From: Lotus japonicus | Taxonomy: Eukaryota > Streptophyta > Magnoliopsida > Fabales > Fabaceae | Reading direction: 5' to 3' | Length of the DNA stretch: 64,000 nt | NCBI RefSeq assembly: GCF_012489685.1 | Contig: NC_080043.1 | Span: 43,291,127 to 43,355,126 of the forward strand | Shown here: positions 30,587 to 42,303 of the stretch, piece after piece | Layout of the letters: each line of letters starts with the position of its first letter | Position numbering within the stretch: position 1 is the stretch's first letter | Made by a program: the position numbers and the translations under genes | Notes under the pieces: generated by a model | What the model was told of the DNA's origin: nothing | The model's input: the letters and a program-made list of their open reading frames with translations, nothing else | The model's database searches: none

Positions 30587-31227
30587 GTTATTTTCAGCCG
30601 TTTTTCTTCAATGTTATGTGGCTGATTCTCTGTCTCTTTCACAGGTTACAATTAGTTCTCACAATGTTTTCATTCTAATTAAGATTGTGCACACAACATG
30701 TTCGTTAGTTTGCTTCACTGAAATACATTTTATCAACTGTGTTTTTTTTTCCTTTCAGGGATTATATCGTGTTTTCATTCACCATTCTTCACTCAAAATG
30801 AGCAGCTCAAGGGAAAACTCGCCAGATTGGTTATGTTATTTTCTGAAACATATGGAAACATAAGGTATGCTGCCTTTAACTATGTTAGCTGGCTGTTTGA
30901 TATCCTCAATCTATTGTTTCACAGTTGGGATTTTGTTCATGCTACTATAATTACTCATCAAGAGTGATAATGTCATATTTGGGTTTTGCTGGAAAGGCTG
31001 TGTGCATTGGCCATAAATTGATTTTTATAATCTACAGATGCATGCTTTACACATCATAAACTCTTAATGAGTAATTGTTTTGTATTTATTATTACTTTGA
31101 CAGTGGCTTAATCTCAAATAAATCTAATGATATTCTTACTCTTTCAAAAAAAAGGGATGACTAGAGTGTGCTGGTTTGGAAAGCTTACTGCTTCCTATCA
31201 TGTGCTTCTCTTTGCTGGTGAGTGGTG

Positions 31228-31516
31228 ATGGTGTCAAAGTAGATGAGGAGATGTCAAAGTTGCTTCCTTCTCAGAAAAAGAAGATGAGACAAAAACAAAG
31301 AAAGGCATAAGCAAGAGCTAAGAAAGTATTGTACTCATTTCTACAGCTTCGTTTGAACTTGGTGCAGGAAGGGCATTCATTCATCCTATTGTTTTATTTT
31401 GTTTTCAGGGGGCAGAGGAAAAGAATGAAGAGTTAAGTGTTAGTGAGGTATTCAAGTCTAGGAAACGACATGTAAAACCTGTGAATCCTGATCCACATGG
31501 GGAGAAGTTATTGCAG
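31228..31516 (+). pseudogene. NAA15: Captured fragment of the NatA auxiliary subunit gene
   Basis: Exon-like 31228-31326 reads MSKLLPSQKKKMRQKQRKA, then an in-frame TAA and ARAKK, ending at a GTATTG donor. Exon-like 31409-31516 (EEKNEELSVSEVFKSRK, RHVKPVNPDPHGEKLLQ) lies between a TTTTCAG acceptor and a GTTAAG donor. The Lys/Arg/Gln-rich stretch followed by HVKP-DPDPHG-KL is characteristic of plant NAA15, the ribosome-bound auxiliary subunit of N-terminal acetyltransferase A. Only about 65 codons are present, with a nonsense codon. Confidence 0.7.
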
Positions 31517-32713
31517 GTTAAGTTTTAGTGCCTTCAACTTCAGTAACCATTGCGATTCTCTTTAGCCTGTGTTTTATATTTTATAATTTAATGGATAAAA
31601 TAGAAGTTTTCTCCTTGATTCTTACTAACGGTTACCATTATGGTCATTTTCACCAACCACCATGCATATTGACATTTTAGATCTTGATAGAAAACTCTAA
31701 ATATTTAAGATAATCAAAGGGTGTTATATTTTAGTTAGAGATAGAGAATATGGTTCTTCAAAAGTGATAGGATTTAGAAATGCACAAAAGGTTCTGTTTG
31801 CCAGAAGGAATGCTTCACAGAACAAGGGGATTCTTTAACATTTGAAACAGAGGTAAGTAAGGCAATTGGTGATGAGACAGATGCAAAAGTTTCTAGCTTA
31901 GGAGAGAGATATGAAGGTTCGAGAAAGAAGAGGATATTAAGATTTTGTAGCATTGTGAAATTTCTGCATTTCTATAACACAGGCTTCCATAAGAACTTTG
32001 TGTATTTTATATGCATATGATCCATGTTATATACAAAACATGAACTCCCCCATTTATGGTTGTATTCATGTGGAATTCTGTGTTTCTGTTATTCTGATTT
32101 GGATTCTACTTATTTCTTTATGGACTGTATGTGCTTACAGATTGGCCAAGAGAAAGGGATGCAGCATCACAACCACCTTTGTCTGAGTTTTTTCTCCTCT
32201 TTCTGATCTGAACAGGTAGGAACAGATTGTTACTTTAACTGGATCAGCTTATGTATGTTCCATAAGATTATTCAGGTGCACCTATCCAAATACACTAGAC
32301 ACTTTTACAAACTGAGAATTAAAATTGGCCCTTCACTTTTTTTTCAAGCTTTTTTTCATGTCATGATGGTTCGGGGTTCGGGATGAGCAAATGGAGGGAA
32401 ATTACTTGAGGTTCTCCATGAGATTCTTCTAAATACATCTTGGATTGCTATTATTTATTTCTTAACTTTTGACTTTAAGCCATCATCGAATTTATGACAT
32501 ATACACATTTGAGGGTGTGCTTTAGTTAGGTGAGTACTGAATACTGATGCATGTTCTTTTTCTTTTTTGAGAGTAAAAATTATGCAGTCATACATCTAAT
32601 AATACAAGTGATGAATTAAATTTTTATAAATTAAAAACTCAATTTCCAAAAACTAATCTGAGAAAAATATGCAGATTGTTGCTTTAAGAGCCACAAGGTC
32701 TGTAACCTCTTCT

Positions 32714-32970
32714 TCAAACTTCCCCTTTAAACTTGGCTTCATATACCTGAGGTTGCATGTAGATAGCTGAAATCAATCTGCGTGCAAACCATCTCATGTG
32801 CATAGCATGTTGAGCTGCACTTGCTGCTTTAACCGTATCAAACTGCAAATACACAAAACCTGCACTTCTTTTGTCGACATAAATATGCTTAACCCGCCCA
32901 AATTTAGAACACTCTTCTTCTACATCCTCTTTAATGTCTAGATCAAAATCAAGTTCTGTCTCTGATGCAT
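32714..32970 (-). pseudogene. RBM39: Captured fragment of an RBM39-like splicing factor (C-terminal RRM)
   Basis: On the minus strand, 85 uninterrupted codons read ETELDFDLDIKEDVEEECSK, then GRVKHIYVDKRSAGFVYLQF and MRWFARRLISAIYMQPQVYE, ending GEV and a stop. This is the U2AF-homology type RRM at the C-terminus of RBM39/CAPER-like splicing factors; the RNP1-like motif is SAGFVYLQF. It is opposite in orientation to the two other captured fragments. The rest of the gene is absent. Confidence 0.7.
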
Positions 32971-32999
32971 GTTCTTTTAGAATAGGGTTTCTTTTTTCT

Positions 33000-35900
33000 C
33001 AGGCCTGCAAGATATGCATAATTTATTTGTTAACCTTTTTCTCTCTTTGGCTTTTAATTTCAGTTTTAATGGTAAGAACATGCTGCATCTTTTATCAGAT
33101 TTGGTTGACATAGACATATTATAATGTGGACATCTGATACTAATTAGATTCAATTTTTTTAACACTTGCTGCAGATAAAAATTGATTTGGAAATATTTCA
33201 AGAATGGTTATCTTGTGAAAAGCCCAAATGGTACTATGTGGAATGCCCAAGTGTTTAGATGGGGAGGAAAGATTTTTTTGGTTGCTCTCTACTGTCACAA
33301 AGCTTTTAAAGGAGTTCATAAAAAGACTGTCGCATGAGACAAATGGTCTATATTTCAGGTGGGTTTTGATAAACACAAGAATGGTATTTTCTATTTTGAG
33401 CCAAGCTTTAGTGTTTTTTAAATCATGTGTGGTATTGACTTTCTGATCTTTGGTTTTCAAGTTCTTGATTGCCTTTCGAAATGGGATGTATTTAATTTAA
33501 TCTATTTGCAACATAATAAGAATGAGAATAAATTTCTTTGTGGCTTACACTTGTGATTCACGACATAAGATTTGAGAAGGAAAGGGTGCAATGTGACTAC
33601 ACTAGCTCATGGTCCATTCTTTTTTTCTTTTCCATTTGGTAATGGATTCAATGGACTGAATGGAGGTTGTTACTGACATTGTTAAATTAACACGGTGGGA
33701 CAATCCATATGTACCACACACTTATAAAGGACTCTTAAAGTGAAAATATGCTAATTTGAATTCAGTCGATTTTCTATTTAAGGTTTTATCATCACTTTAT
33801 TTCATGTGGTGTTGGGATACTACTTCTGATGTCTCTGTCAATCATAATATTTTGATGATGCAACCAACTAATTCATAGATGCTTGTGTTTATAGGTTGAT
33901 GGTGATCGTGAGCTACTTTTTCTCTATGAACGGAGAAAGAAGAACTCATGGAAGGAAATTGGGTTACCATCGGAGGTCTGACAAATATTTATTTTTTATT
34001 ATTATCAAATTACATGCTTTTCCACAAATTTAGTTCACTTAAAAAACTTTGCCTAATCTTACTAATTAAAAATGCTCATTTTATTAGTCTATTTTTTTCT
34101 TCTAACTCATGCAATCTATTTTTGACGTTTAAAGATGGACTAATATTTTTAACTAATTAATACATGCATAACTACTGCATTGTTTGGATTAGCTTCTAGC
34201 TTATAGAAAGTATTCAATTGATATTTGGTTCCTAAGAAAAAATTCTTCATTGAATGGGAACTTCTCAATTGTTATTTGGTTCCTAACGAAGAAAATGCCT
34301 TTATAAGTGTATATGGTGAAGTTATATGATGGATCTTCTAGAAAAGACGAGGTGCAAATTGATTTTAACTTATGAGAGAAGCTCTTATTTAAAGACAAAA
34401 TCATTACAAGATTATTTCAACTTCTCCTTTTATGTATGTGCCTATTGAGAAGTTTAACTGAATTGTCTGTAATTTTTTTGTATTTGAAGTGTTGTCTCTC
34501 AGTTGTTAGCCTGTCTTAAATATATGCCGGTTGCCTTTAGAATTTTACATTATTTTTGGTTTCTAAAGAGTATTGCATTGTGCTTTGGGCCATAGCGTCA
34601 CTTTCTCTAGACAGGGTTTGACATTGTATTGATTCTTATATTGCAACTTAGTTCGTCGTCAGCTTGGGTTGAAGTACCTCATATTGTTTCCATAGTAAAA
34701 AACAACGGATATTTTAACTCTAATACATGGCCTTATCTCTTCACTTTGATTATGATTTAGTAGGTTTGCCTTATGGATGGTTTGAGTTCTGGGTTTTATT
34801 TTCTAGCATTGTTAATTTTAAAATTTGAATCTTGCAGTGCCTAAAAGGGTTACATGTTCTGGATGATAGAAGCTGAAAATGGTGATTGGTAATTTTTGCT
34901 ACATATTATATTGGCCTGAAGTGGGTTGTTGAAACACTCTAATGATGGATAAACTTTGTTGTTGCCGAAGTTTTATCCTGCAATAGTTGCTTTCGACCTA
35001 AAATTGCTTTTCACACAATTAAATTTTGGAAAATCATTCTTTTAGTTATACTTTTTGTTCTAGACTTCTTGGTCAAGAAGTTAGACCACTGAGAGAAATT
35101 TCAGAGACTACTGAAACTTCATAGTTGAGAAGGATGAATGTATCTTAAGATGAACAAAACTGCAGTGCATTTTATTCTTATGTTTTATGGTATACTTCTT
35201 AAAAGTGAAAAGTGAAAAATAAACAAAAGAGTGCCTATAGTGCATATAGGTCTCAACTATAGTTAATTATAAGAATATGCTGATTATGTGTCACACATGG
35301 ATGTACTTGCGCATCAAAAACACATTCATTGATATGCTTTTGATGAGTCTTCCTTTTTCTCCTTTCCTCCTTATTGAACCAAGGCTAATTTGTTGAATTG
35401 GCAAACATATTGAAGATTGTCGCATTCCTTCTCTGCATTTTGGACCGATAAAAAAATGTTCTTTCTTATTTTATTATTTTCTTGCAGAGCCAAGCTGATA
35501 TCAACCGAGTGATTTGAACATTGTGAGCAGATGTGGTGACTCCTTATATAATTATTGTATTTCTTTTGGTTATTGTATTTCTATTTCAAATCATAGAAGG
35601 CTTGATTCTATGAACTTGGGGTTGCAACCAAGCTATGTCTCTCCCTATAGAGAATAGATGTTTTACGACTATGATAACTTCAATTTAATTTATTAAATGA
35701 AATCAAAGTGAAATCAATGATTTAGTCTTTGTGCATTGTATGGGTTAACCACTAGAGCTGGTTTTGCGCCTACTTTAGACCCCTTTATCCGAATGTAAAT
35801 ATTAATTAAATCTAATTTTAAATTATATTGTTATAAATATTAATTAATTATTTTTTAGTTGGAGCATTGATTTAATTTTAAATTATAAATTTAAAAAATA

Positions 35901-36008
35901 AATAATATAAATATATGTGATACAATGGGATTCCAGTAATAATAAAATGAGGAATCATGGTTGGATTAAATTAACTGTAATTTTTTCAACGATATTAACG
36001 ATTTAGAG
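33000..36008. other. Helitron interior, exon-like scraps and AT-rich filler
   Basis: Short open stretches bounded by splice-like sites occur at about 33176-33255 (LEIFQEWLSCEKPKWYYVEC) and 33895-33976 (VDGDRELLFLYERRKKNSW). I cannot assign either to a family. The remainder is AT-rich and intron-like, with no ORF I would support. Confidence 0.45.
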
Positions 36009-36037
36009 CCCGTGCATCGCACGGGTATAATCACTAG
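36009..36037 (+). terminator. Helitron 3' hairpin and CTAG terminus
   Basis: Stem CCCGTGC / GCACGGG with loop ATC, then TATAATCACTAG. Helitrons use such a hairpin as the rolling-circle termination signal. Confidence 0.75.
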
Positions 36038-36375
36038 TTATTCAAAATTCCCAAAATGAAGTTTACGTATAAGAATTAACAAATCTTTATATTTGGATGG
36101 AAATATAGTGAAGGAAGACCCAATGCAAAACAAAAGAATTAGTTTAACAAGTGAAGACAGTGCAAAAAGTAGAAAGAGGGTGCTATGTTATAGCAGTAGA
36201 GTTGAAGAGAAACTGACTTCACCTGCACTTTCGAGCTCATACTAAGAGCAGACAGACCAAAGTGAGTTTTGATAGCGGACTCCATGTTGGTGAGGTTATT
36301 CTTGATCATCTTGGAGAATGGGGGTGGCTGGTCACCGTTAATGAGAGACATAATTGGGGTCTTAAAAGAGGATTC
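36038..36375 (+). other. Host sequence left of Sirevirus B, with a LINE remnant
   Basis: The last 75 bp (about 36300-36375) stay open in the frame that, across the Sirevirus B target duplication, continues into the LINE reading frame at 48365 (WSPLMRDIIGVLKE, then DSLLAKGW). It ends with target duplication copy GATTC at 36371-36375. The rest is unassigned. Confidence 0.45.
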
Positions 36376-37532
36376 TGAAGGTATGAAAAACGATAGAAAT
36401 GGGGGTTTGAATAGAATTTTCAAATAAAAACTTTTCCTTCTTGAGATTTAGACAAATCTCTCGAACAAATAACACAAGGTGCAAAGATAAGAGATGAAGA
36501 GAAGCACACAAGTATTTTATCCTGGTTCACTTGATAAATCCCTCAAACTAATCCAGTCCACCCGTTAAGGTGATTTGTTCCTTCTTAGAATGAAGGCAAT
36601 CCACTATTCAATGTTTGTTACAACTGCACTAGCAACCTGCTCAGTGACTAACAATACAATGAAATAGCAAACACTAAGATTCACTCTCTTAGTCTTCTCA
36701 AGGATCTGACCAGCCTTGGTCCCTTAAGGAAAACAAACTAACTGTTTGAAGGTTTTGGGTTTACAATGAATGCTTCTAAGAAAGCTAGGGTAAACACAAT
36801 AAGAATGATTGAAGAAAGATTGCTAAGAGAATATTGAATGGTTGCTTGAGCTTGCACAAAGTTTCTTAGCGGCATCTTCCATCTTCAGCCTCTATTTATA
36901 CTCCAAGGATTAGGGTTGTATCTGTTGCATGGAATGCTACCATTGGAGGGCAAATCTTTAACTTCCAGATTCTGCTATGGCTGAATGTCTTAGGTAAGGT
37001 CGTTAGAATGGTACAATTGCTTCAGATCACGTGATTCTTCATTTTGGAACTTGTGAAGCTTGTTGATCAGAGTCAGAGGGAAGCTTTGGATCCTCTGACC
37101 TTCGTATCTTCTGCTTCTGGACATCAGAGTTGGAAGTACTTGGTCTTCAGAGTCAGCTTACTCTTGGACTTCAGAATCTTCACTTCTCAGCTTCTGGACC
37201 TTCAGAACTTCTGGACCTTCAGAGCTTCTGGACCTTCAGAACTTATGGTCTTCAGAACTTTAAGTGATCTGAATCCACATCAGAGCTTGTCATCTTCAGA
37301 ACTTCTGAAGCATATACTACAGTTCCATCAGAACATAGTGAGTGCGAAAGCGTTGCATTGGTTACTCTTTGGGCTTAATGCTTCTGATATGTGTGTATTG
37401 ACCAGAGTCAGAGTCTGTCATTTAAACACTCAGAAAACAATGTTAGAGTACCACAATTGTTTATACACAAATAGTAACCTTGTAATCATCAAAACATAGA
37501 GTTGTACCACTTGACCAAATCTTGGTCTTACA
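36376..37532 (-). repeat. 3' LTR of Sirevirus B (1157 bp)
   Basis: The minus strand starts TGTAAGACCAAG at 37532 and ends CATACCTTCA at 36376. Compared with the 5' LTR, it lacks a segment of about 45-58 bp (near 37020) containing GGATAGCGACGTGACC. It contains the near-palindromic repeat CTTCTGGACCTTCAGAA several times (37190-37260). Confidence 0.85.
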
Positions 37533-37534
37533 AT

Positions 37535-38093
37535 CTCCCCCTTTTTGATGATGACAAAACCAAGTATTTTGATGAACAATTCTTAAACAATAAACTTAAT
37601 ACACTCAGAGTTAAGGGTATAAGAGGTAAACTTATCCTGAGGTGTATGGTTTATTTTGCTCATTCTGAATCCAAGTCACAGCTTGATTCTGAGCTTAGCT
37701 CCCCCTGAATCTAAGACTTAGTGAAAACATTAGAAGCATCTAGATTCTGAGCTAAAATAATAGTGATCAGAGTGATGTGTCAGTCATATTCATATATATA
37801 TATGAGATTATCAGAGCGCATGAATAATCAGAGTCAAAGCAAGAAAGGAGATATCAGAGTTAACCGATTGAGCATACGATCACTTCAGAAGAAGTGAAAA
37901 TGTATTCCTTGCTAGTGCCCCACTGACATATCTATGGTTATAAAGGTGGATCACTTAAAATTATCCAAAAGAAAAAAAAAAACCACACTAACACAGCTTA
38001 CACATCAAAAACTGGGTTGTACTCCCCCTTTTTGTCATCAGCAAAAAGTACGAGGTGTGAAAAACTTAGCTTGAAGTACAAGGTACTCCCCCT
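37535..38093 (-). other. Four polypurine tracts upstream of the 3' LTR, copy B
   Basis: On the plus strand these read as CTCCCCCTT-like runs near 37540, 37703, 38025 and 38090. Their distances from the LTR match those in copy A within a few bases. Confidence 0.7.
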
Positions 38094-38332
38094 TAGAGAA
38101 AGACTAAGTTAAAGAAAATGGAGAAAAAGATAAATAGATAATAAGGTTAATTAAGAAAATAGTTAATTAATGCAGATGAAGAAAATTAAATGAAGTGAGT
38201 AGCACCGGCCAAGAGAGAGAGAGAGAGGAGAACATTTACCACCGGCCAAGAACTTAAAGACTTGCATCAGTTTCCCATAAAAACACCTCGAGAAACTGCT
38301 TCAGCAATAACTTCTTGAAACTAAACATAGCT

Positions 38333-38340
38333 TATAAATA
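38333..38340 (+). promoter_or_regulatory. TATA box of the antisense ORF, copy B
   Basis: TATAAATA lies about 60 bp before the start region of the antisense ORF. Upstream TTTACCACCGGCCAAG (38235-38250) and CCTCGAGAAACTG (38286-38298) match blocks at the same relative place in copy A. Confidence 0.55.
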
Positions 38341-38391
38341 GCAGTTAAACCATAACAGTCTTTCACAATTCATCTGCTTCTGAAATCAAAC

Positions 38392-38787
38392 ATAACAAGT
38401 GCTTCCGTTGAGAATTACATCAATGAGCTTAGGAGGAAGGCATTTGAAGAAGATCTGTTCCTCAATGTCAGGCACCCGGAGGATCCAAGCGTTTATCAAC
38501 TTACAAATCAGTTGCTTGGAATGGGTCTGAGTCCAGAAATGAACGCTGCTCTCAGAGGGTTCCTTGGGTTTGTAGAGGAACTTCAAGGCCTTTTCCAGAG
38601 GGAGCTGAAAAACTATGTCGAGATAAGAGCGGTGAAGGCTTCACTGGAGGCCATGACGGAGAGTCCTGAGAAGCAGGAGGTGCGCCAAAGCTTGATTCAA
38701 TTGGAGTACAAGAAGCACCGTCTGGAGCTTGAGAAGGCGAGGATGCGTAGACAGTGTAGAATGTTGAGGAAAAATCCTCCTTTTTGA
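38392..38787 (+). CDS. Antisense coiled-coil ORF between ORF3 and the 3' LTR (copy B)
   Basis: About 131 codons are open, from the position equivalent to the copy A start to the TGA after PPF. The equivalent start codon is ATA here rather than ATG, so translation would need a later start (first in-frame ATG at 38521) or this copy is dead at the start. The protein is Glu/Lys/Leu-rich; KAFEEDLFLN, RHPED, FVEELQ and RMLRKNPPF match copy A. No stop interrupts it although gag, pol and ORF3 of this same element carry several, which suggests selection on this frame until recently. It is transcribed opposite to the element if its TATA box works. Confidence 0.6.
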   Translation: MTSASVENYINELRRKAFEEDLFLNVRHPEDPSVYQLTNQLLGMGLSPEMNAALRGFLGFVEELQGLFQRELKNYVEIRAVKASLEAMTESPEKQEVRQSLIQLEYKKHRLELEKARMRRQCRMLRKNPPF

Positions 38788-39045
38788 ATGAATGTAATGC
38801 ATGAATGATTTCAATAATAGAAGTGTTTTAGCAAATATTTCTGTGTTTGTTAATGCATATGTGAAAACAAAAGATTAATTAAGCACATAAGAAGAAACAA
38901 GAAGTTAAACGATTGAAATCAAAGTTAAACTTAAAAACTAGTAAATAACATAATAAAAAAAGAGTGAAGGGGAAAGAGAAGAGAGTTCCTAAAACTAAGG
39001 TTTAGGTAGCCTTCTGAGGATTTTAGCACACATATTTGAAAGATC

Positions 39046-41826
39046 TTAAATGAGTGTAGAGTGAGAGCCAAGTTGCCTTTCAATGGAGTCAAGTCTGGCC
39101 TGAGTTGGATCAGGTTGAACTGGTGCTAATGGAGCAGCTTCCTTAGAGGACGGAATGTCAGAGCCAAGTGCAGTCTGAGGAGCTTGAGTAGATGTTGATG
39201 CAATGTCAGTAACAGGAACAACAGCAAGCATTTCAGCTTGTAGGGCAGCAGCTTGTTTAAGAGCATCAAAACGAGCAGACTCACGTTGAGCTGCTTCAAA
39301 CCGTGCAGCTTCAACTCTAGCAGCTTCTTCCTGCTCTTTCTTCCTTCTGGCTTCTTCCATAGCAGTCCAGAGCTTTTCTCTTTGACGCATTTCATGCAGA
39401 GCTTCTCTCCTTCTATTTCTGGCTTCCAACCTTTGTCTGGTAGCTTCAATTCTTTTCTCTCTGTCCTCAGTGTAATACACCAACATCTCATCAATTTTAT
39501 CATGGATCCAAGTACATAGACGTCCCCAATCATCAGCAACTATGTAGAGTTTTTCACTATAGTCAGTGCTACCGTACATATTGTGTATCTTAGTTGATGC
39601 TTGATCATAGAACACATCAAGGCATTCAAGCAATGTCTCTGGTTCAGGACAGGTGTAGGGAATGATTGGAAGATTGTCTTCTGGTGGTGGAGGAGGATGA
39701 AGATTGGAGCTAGTAGCTTCAGAGATAGCTTGAGTGTCAGTTGCTACTTGAGGAGAGGCAACTTCCAGAGCCATGAGATCATAGGTGTTTGAGTCTGGAG
39801 TTGGATTAGAGGTGCCAGCTTCAGTGTTGTGAAACTCAAAGTCTTCAGAGTTGAATGAAGAGAAGTGTGAGACAAACACTTTAAAAGACTTTCTTTCCTT
39901 TGGAGGAGGAGGAGGAGGAGGATCCGAGTTCAGAGGGACCGCACTTATTGGAAAGTTAGGAACGACCAAGGGTTCTGGTTTTGGTCCTGAATAGTGGTTT
40001 GGACTTGGAGCTCTAATGATGTTCTCAAGAAGATCTGAGAGCATTTCACTCGCAGTCTGAAAGAATTGGCGGTCGGCAGAGTTGTTGGATGGTGAGGAAC
40101 TGACTGTATTGGTAGGAAAATATATGGATGGAGCGGGAGAAGAAGGCTTTTTTTCAGTGTGATCAGAGTATGGTTGATCAGAGACTTGTTTCTCAGAGGT
40201 TTGCTGTACAGAAGCTTGTTGTGGTTCAGAGGCTTGTTGAGTGTATGGAAGTAGAATGGGTGAGGTAGGTTCAGAGGGCTGTGGACTTTGAATTCTTTGC
40301 CACAGAGGGTCATCATGAATGGAGGATTGGATTAATGAGGTCTTTGGAGGTGATGAAACGGTAGGGGTAGTTTGTTGGATGACAGAGGTTTGTTGGGTAG
40401 GAGGAGAAGGTAAAGCTTGGGTAGGAATGGGGTTGGACAAAGCAGCAATGGCATCAAATTCATCATCAGTAAGGACTATGAACTTACTTGAATGCCTGAC
40501 AGAGGATCTTGTGACTCTGGCAGTTGTTGTCGGTTGAGCAGTTTCCTGCTGAACAACCCTTGTAGCAATTCTGACCCTTTTCTTCTTCTTCTGAGGTGGT
40601 GGCTCATCATCATCATCACCCTCAGAGTCATCCTTTGCAACTGTGGTATCCTCCTTCTTCCTTTTTGTCTTCTTCTTCTTAGGAGACTTAACGTCAGGAG
40701 CTTCTGGAAGAACTCTGAAGAACTCATCTACATCAATTTCCATACCCATCCTCTTCAGGATCCTCAAGATAATACTTGATTGCCTCTGGATCATCAGCCT
40801 TAGACCAGAGAGGGTAGTCATTGAGAGGAACTCTTCTTTGCTGAACCTCATCTGATGTGACTACTGAATCAGCCTCAACTTTCTCTTTTATCAGGCCCAT
40901 CCTCTTCATAGTTGTAGGGGTGAATGGATCTCCAGCAATGGTTGATAAATCTTCAGTGCAGCCTGCTGCGGTTAGATCCCTTATCAACTTGCTTTCAATG
41001 AAAATTTCAGAGAGTAACCTTCCATATGGAATGTATTTGATTGTGTGCTTGGTCATAACAGCGGTTGTTCTTGACTTTCTGATGCATTCCTTGAGATAAG
41101 TGAACAGGAAATAAGGAAGACAGATCTTGTCGTGATTCTTGATGAAGTAAAGCATCACCTTCTGATTGAAGTTAATGTAGTCTGGAGAGCTTCCAGTGGG
41201 TCTGGGATTGAAGCAATTCAGCATAATCTTGTGCCAAATCCTCAGATCAGGATGAAGATCATTTGTCTTATAATCAACTTTGCCAGGTTTCCAGGTGGAG
41301 TACAGCACCGAGTTGATCGTGTCTTTGGTTGCCCTAGTCTTGGGTTCGTTGGTCTGGAATCTGTAACCCTGAATGGTATTTGGACCCAGAAGCAGAGCAA
41401 TAGATCTCTCAGTGATGATGATCTTCTTGCCCAGCACATAGGAAACCACTTGAACATCATCGCAATCTGCATGTTTCCAGAATTCCTTCACCAATTTGGG
41501 GTAGACAGGACCAGTAAGTCTGTCAAAGTACCCTTCCCGTCCTTGAGCTTTCACTTCAGGACGAAGATCTAACCCATTGTCTGCTACATTGTTGAAATCA
41601 AAACGCCATTCACTAAGAACCTGAAGTTCTTCTAGAGGAAAACTGCAAGTAACTGCACAACCTCTCTAAGCAATCGGAATGACTTTCTTGGACCCTTGTT
41701 TGCAGCTTGAGTAGATTCAGTAGATCTTGAGCGAAGAATCGGACCAGTTTGACCCGTTGCAAGACCCACAACCAATTTAGGAAACACCCTTCCATCTGCA
41801 GAATCAGCACTCTCGCGTCTTTCCAT
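39046..41826 (-). pseudogene. Sirevirus ORF3 ('envelope-like'), frameshifted (copy B)
   Basis: The likely start is the ATG at 41826 (MERRESADSADGRVF). The frame shifts near 41600 into 41554-40733, holding the conserved domain (GYFDRLTGPVYPKLV, SYVLGKKIIITERS, NFNQKVMLYF, YLKECIRKSRTTA). It shifts again near 40760 into 40851-39046. The latter holds basic clusters (KKKKTKRKK, PQKKKKRVRI) with acidic runs, the ARVTRSS motif shared with copy A, a long Pro/Ser-rich region and an Ala/Glu/Arg coiled coil near the C-terminus. The nuclear-type basic clusters are conserved between copies; no membrane segment is seen. Confidence 0.75.
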
Positions 41827-42303
41827 GGTGGATGAAGGTTTAGGTAGACAGGGGTTGAACAAGAGAGAGAAGGGAGAGTTTTGAAATAGAGAGAGAGAGA
41901 GATAGAGAGAGGATAAGAGCAATAGTGGAGATCGTGTGTGCATAAGTGGGTTTAAAGGTAACCGTTGGCGGTTGTAAAACCAAAAGTAAAATCAACGGCT
42001 AGAAATTAATGATGTAAAGGTAAAACAATAAATACATAAAAAAACACGGTGGAGAATAAGCAGATCAACACTCATTACAACAGATTATCCCAAAAGGCAC
42101 AAGGAACGAGGCATCAGAATAAACTGACACACGTTTGCTGTCTTGTCTCAGAGTGCGTACCAATGGGTACACAGCATCTGACAAAGTTACCTTCTGAACT
42201 AGACATCTTCTGATAAGGAAGCATCATAGTCAGAGGTTCTGATCCATCTTCATACTGGACAAAAGTCCATATTCAGATTTTTCAGTATAAAATTAAATAT
42301 ATC
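41827..42303 (-). promoter_or_regulatory. pol-ORF3 intergenic region, copy B
   Basis: No ORF is seen. On the minus strand, AACGGTTACCTTTAAACCCA (within 41946-41968) and CACACACGATCTCCA (41940-41926) match the equivalent region of fragment D, followed by a pyrimidine-rich leader before the ATG at 41826. Confidence 0.4.

Larger units (their letters stand above)
30008..36037 (+). mobile_element. Probable non-autonomous Helitron with captured gene fragments
   Basis: The 5' end TCTACTACTTACTAAAGG at 30008, preceded by A, fits the plant Helitron TC start. The 3' end has a perfect 7-bp hairpin CCCGTGCatcGCACGGG (36009-36025), then twelve bases to CTAG (36034-36037), followed by T, the canonical Helitron 3' terminus with insertion between A and T. 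No target duplication is expected. No Rep/helicase coding is present. The 6.0-kb interior holds exon pieces of at least three plant genes on both strands, separated by intron-like AT-rich DNA. Confidence 0.7.

Noticed and set aside
41632..41943. Leu/Ser-rich N-terminus (LLLLSSLYLSLSLF) as an envelope signal peptide
   Set aside because: It lies upstream of the ORF3 ATG at 41826, in the CT-rich leader, and fragment D has no equivalent coding segment there.
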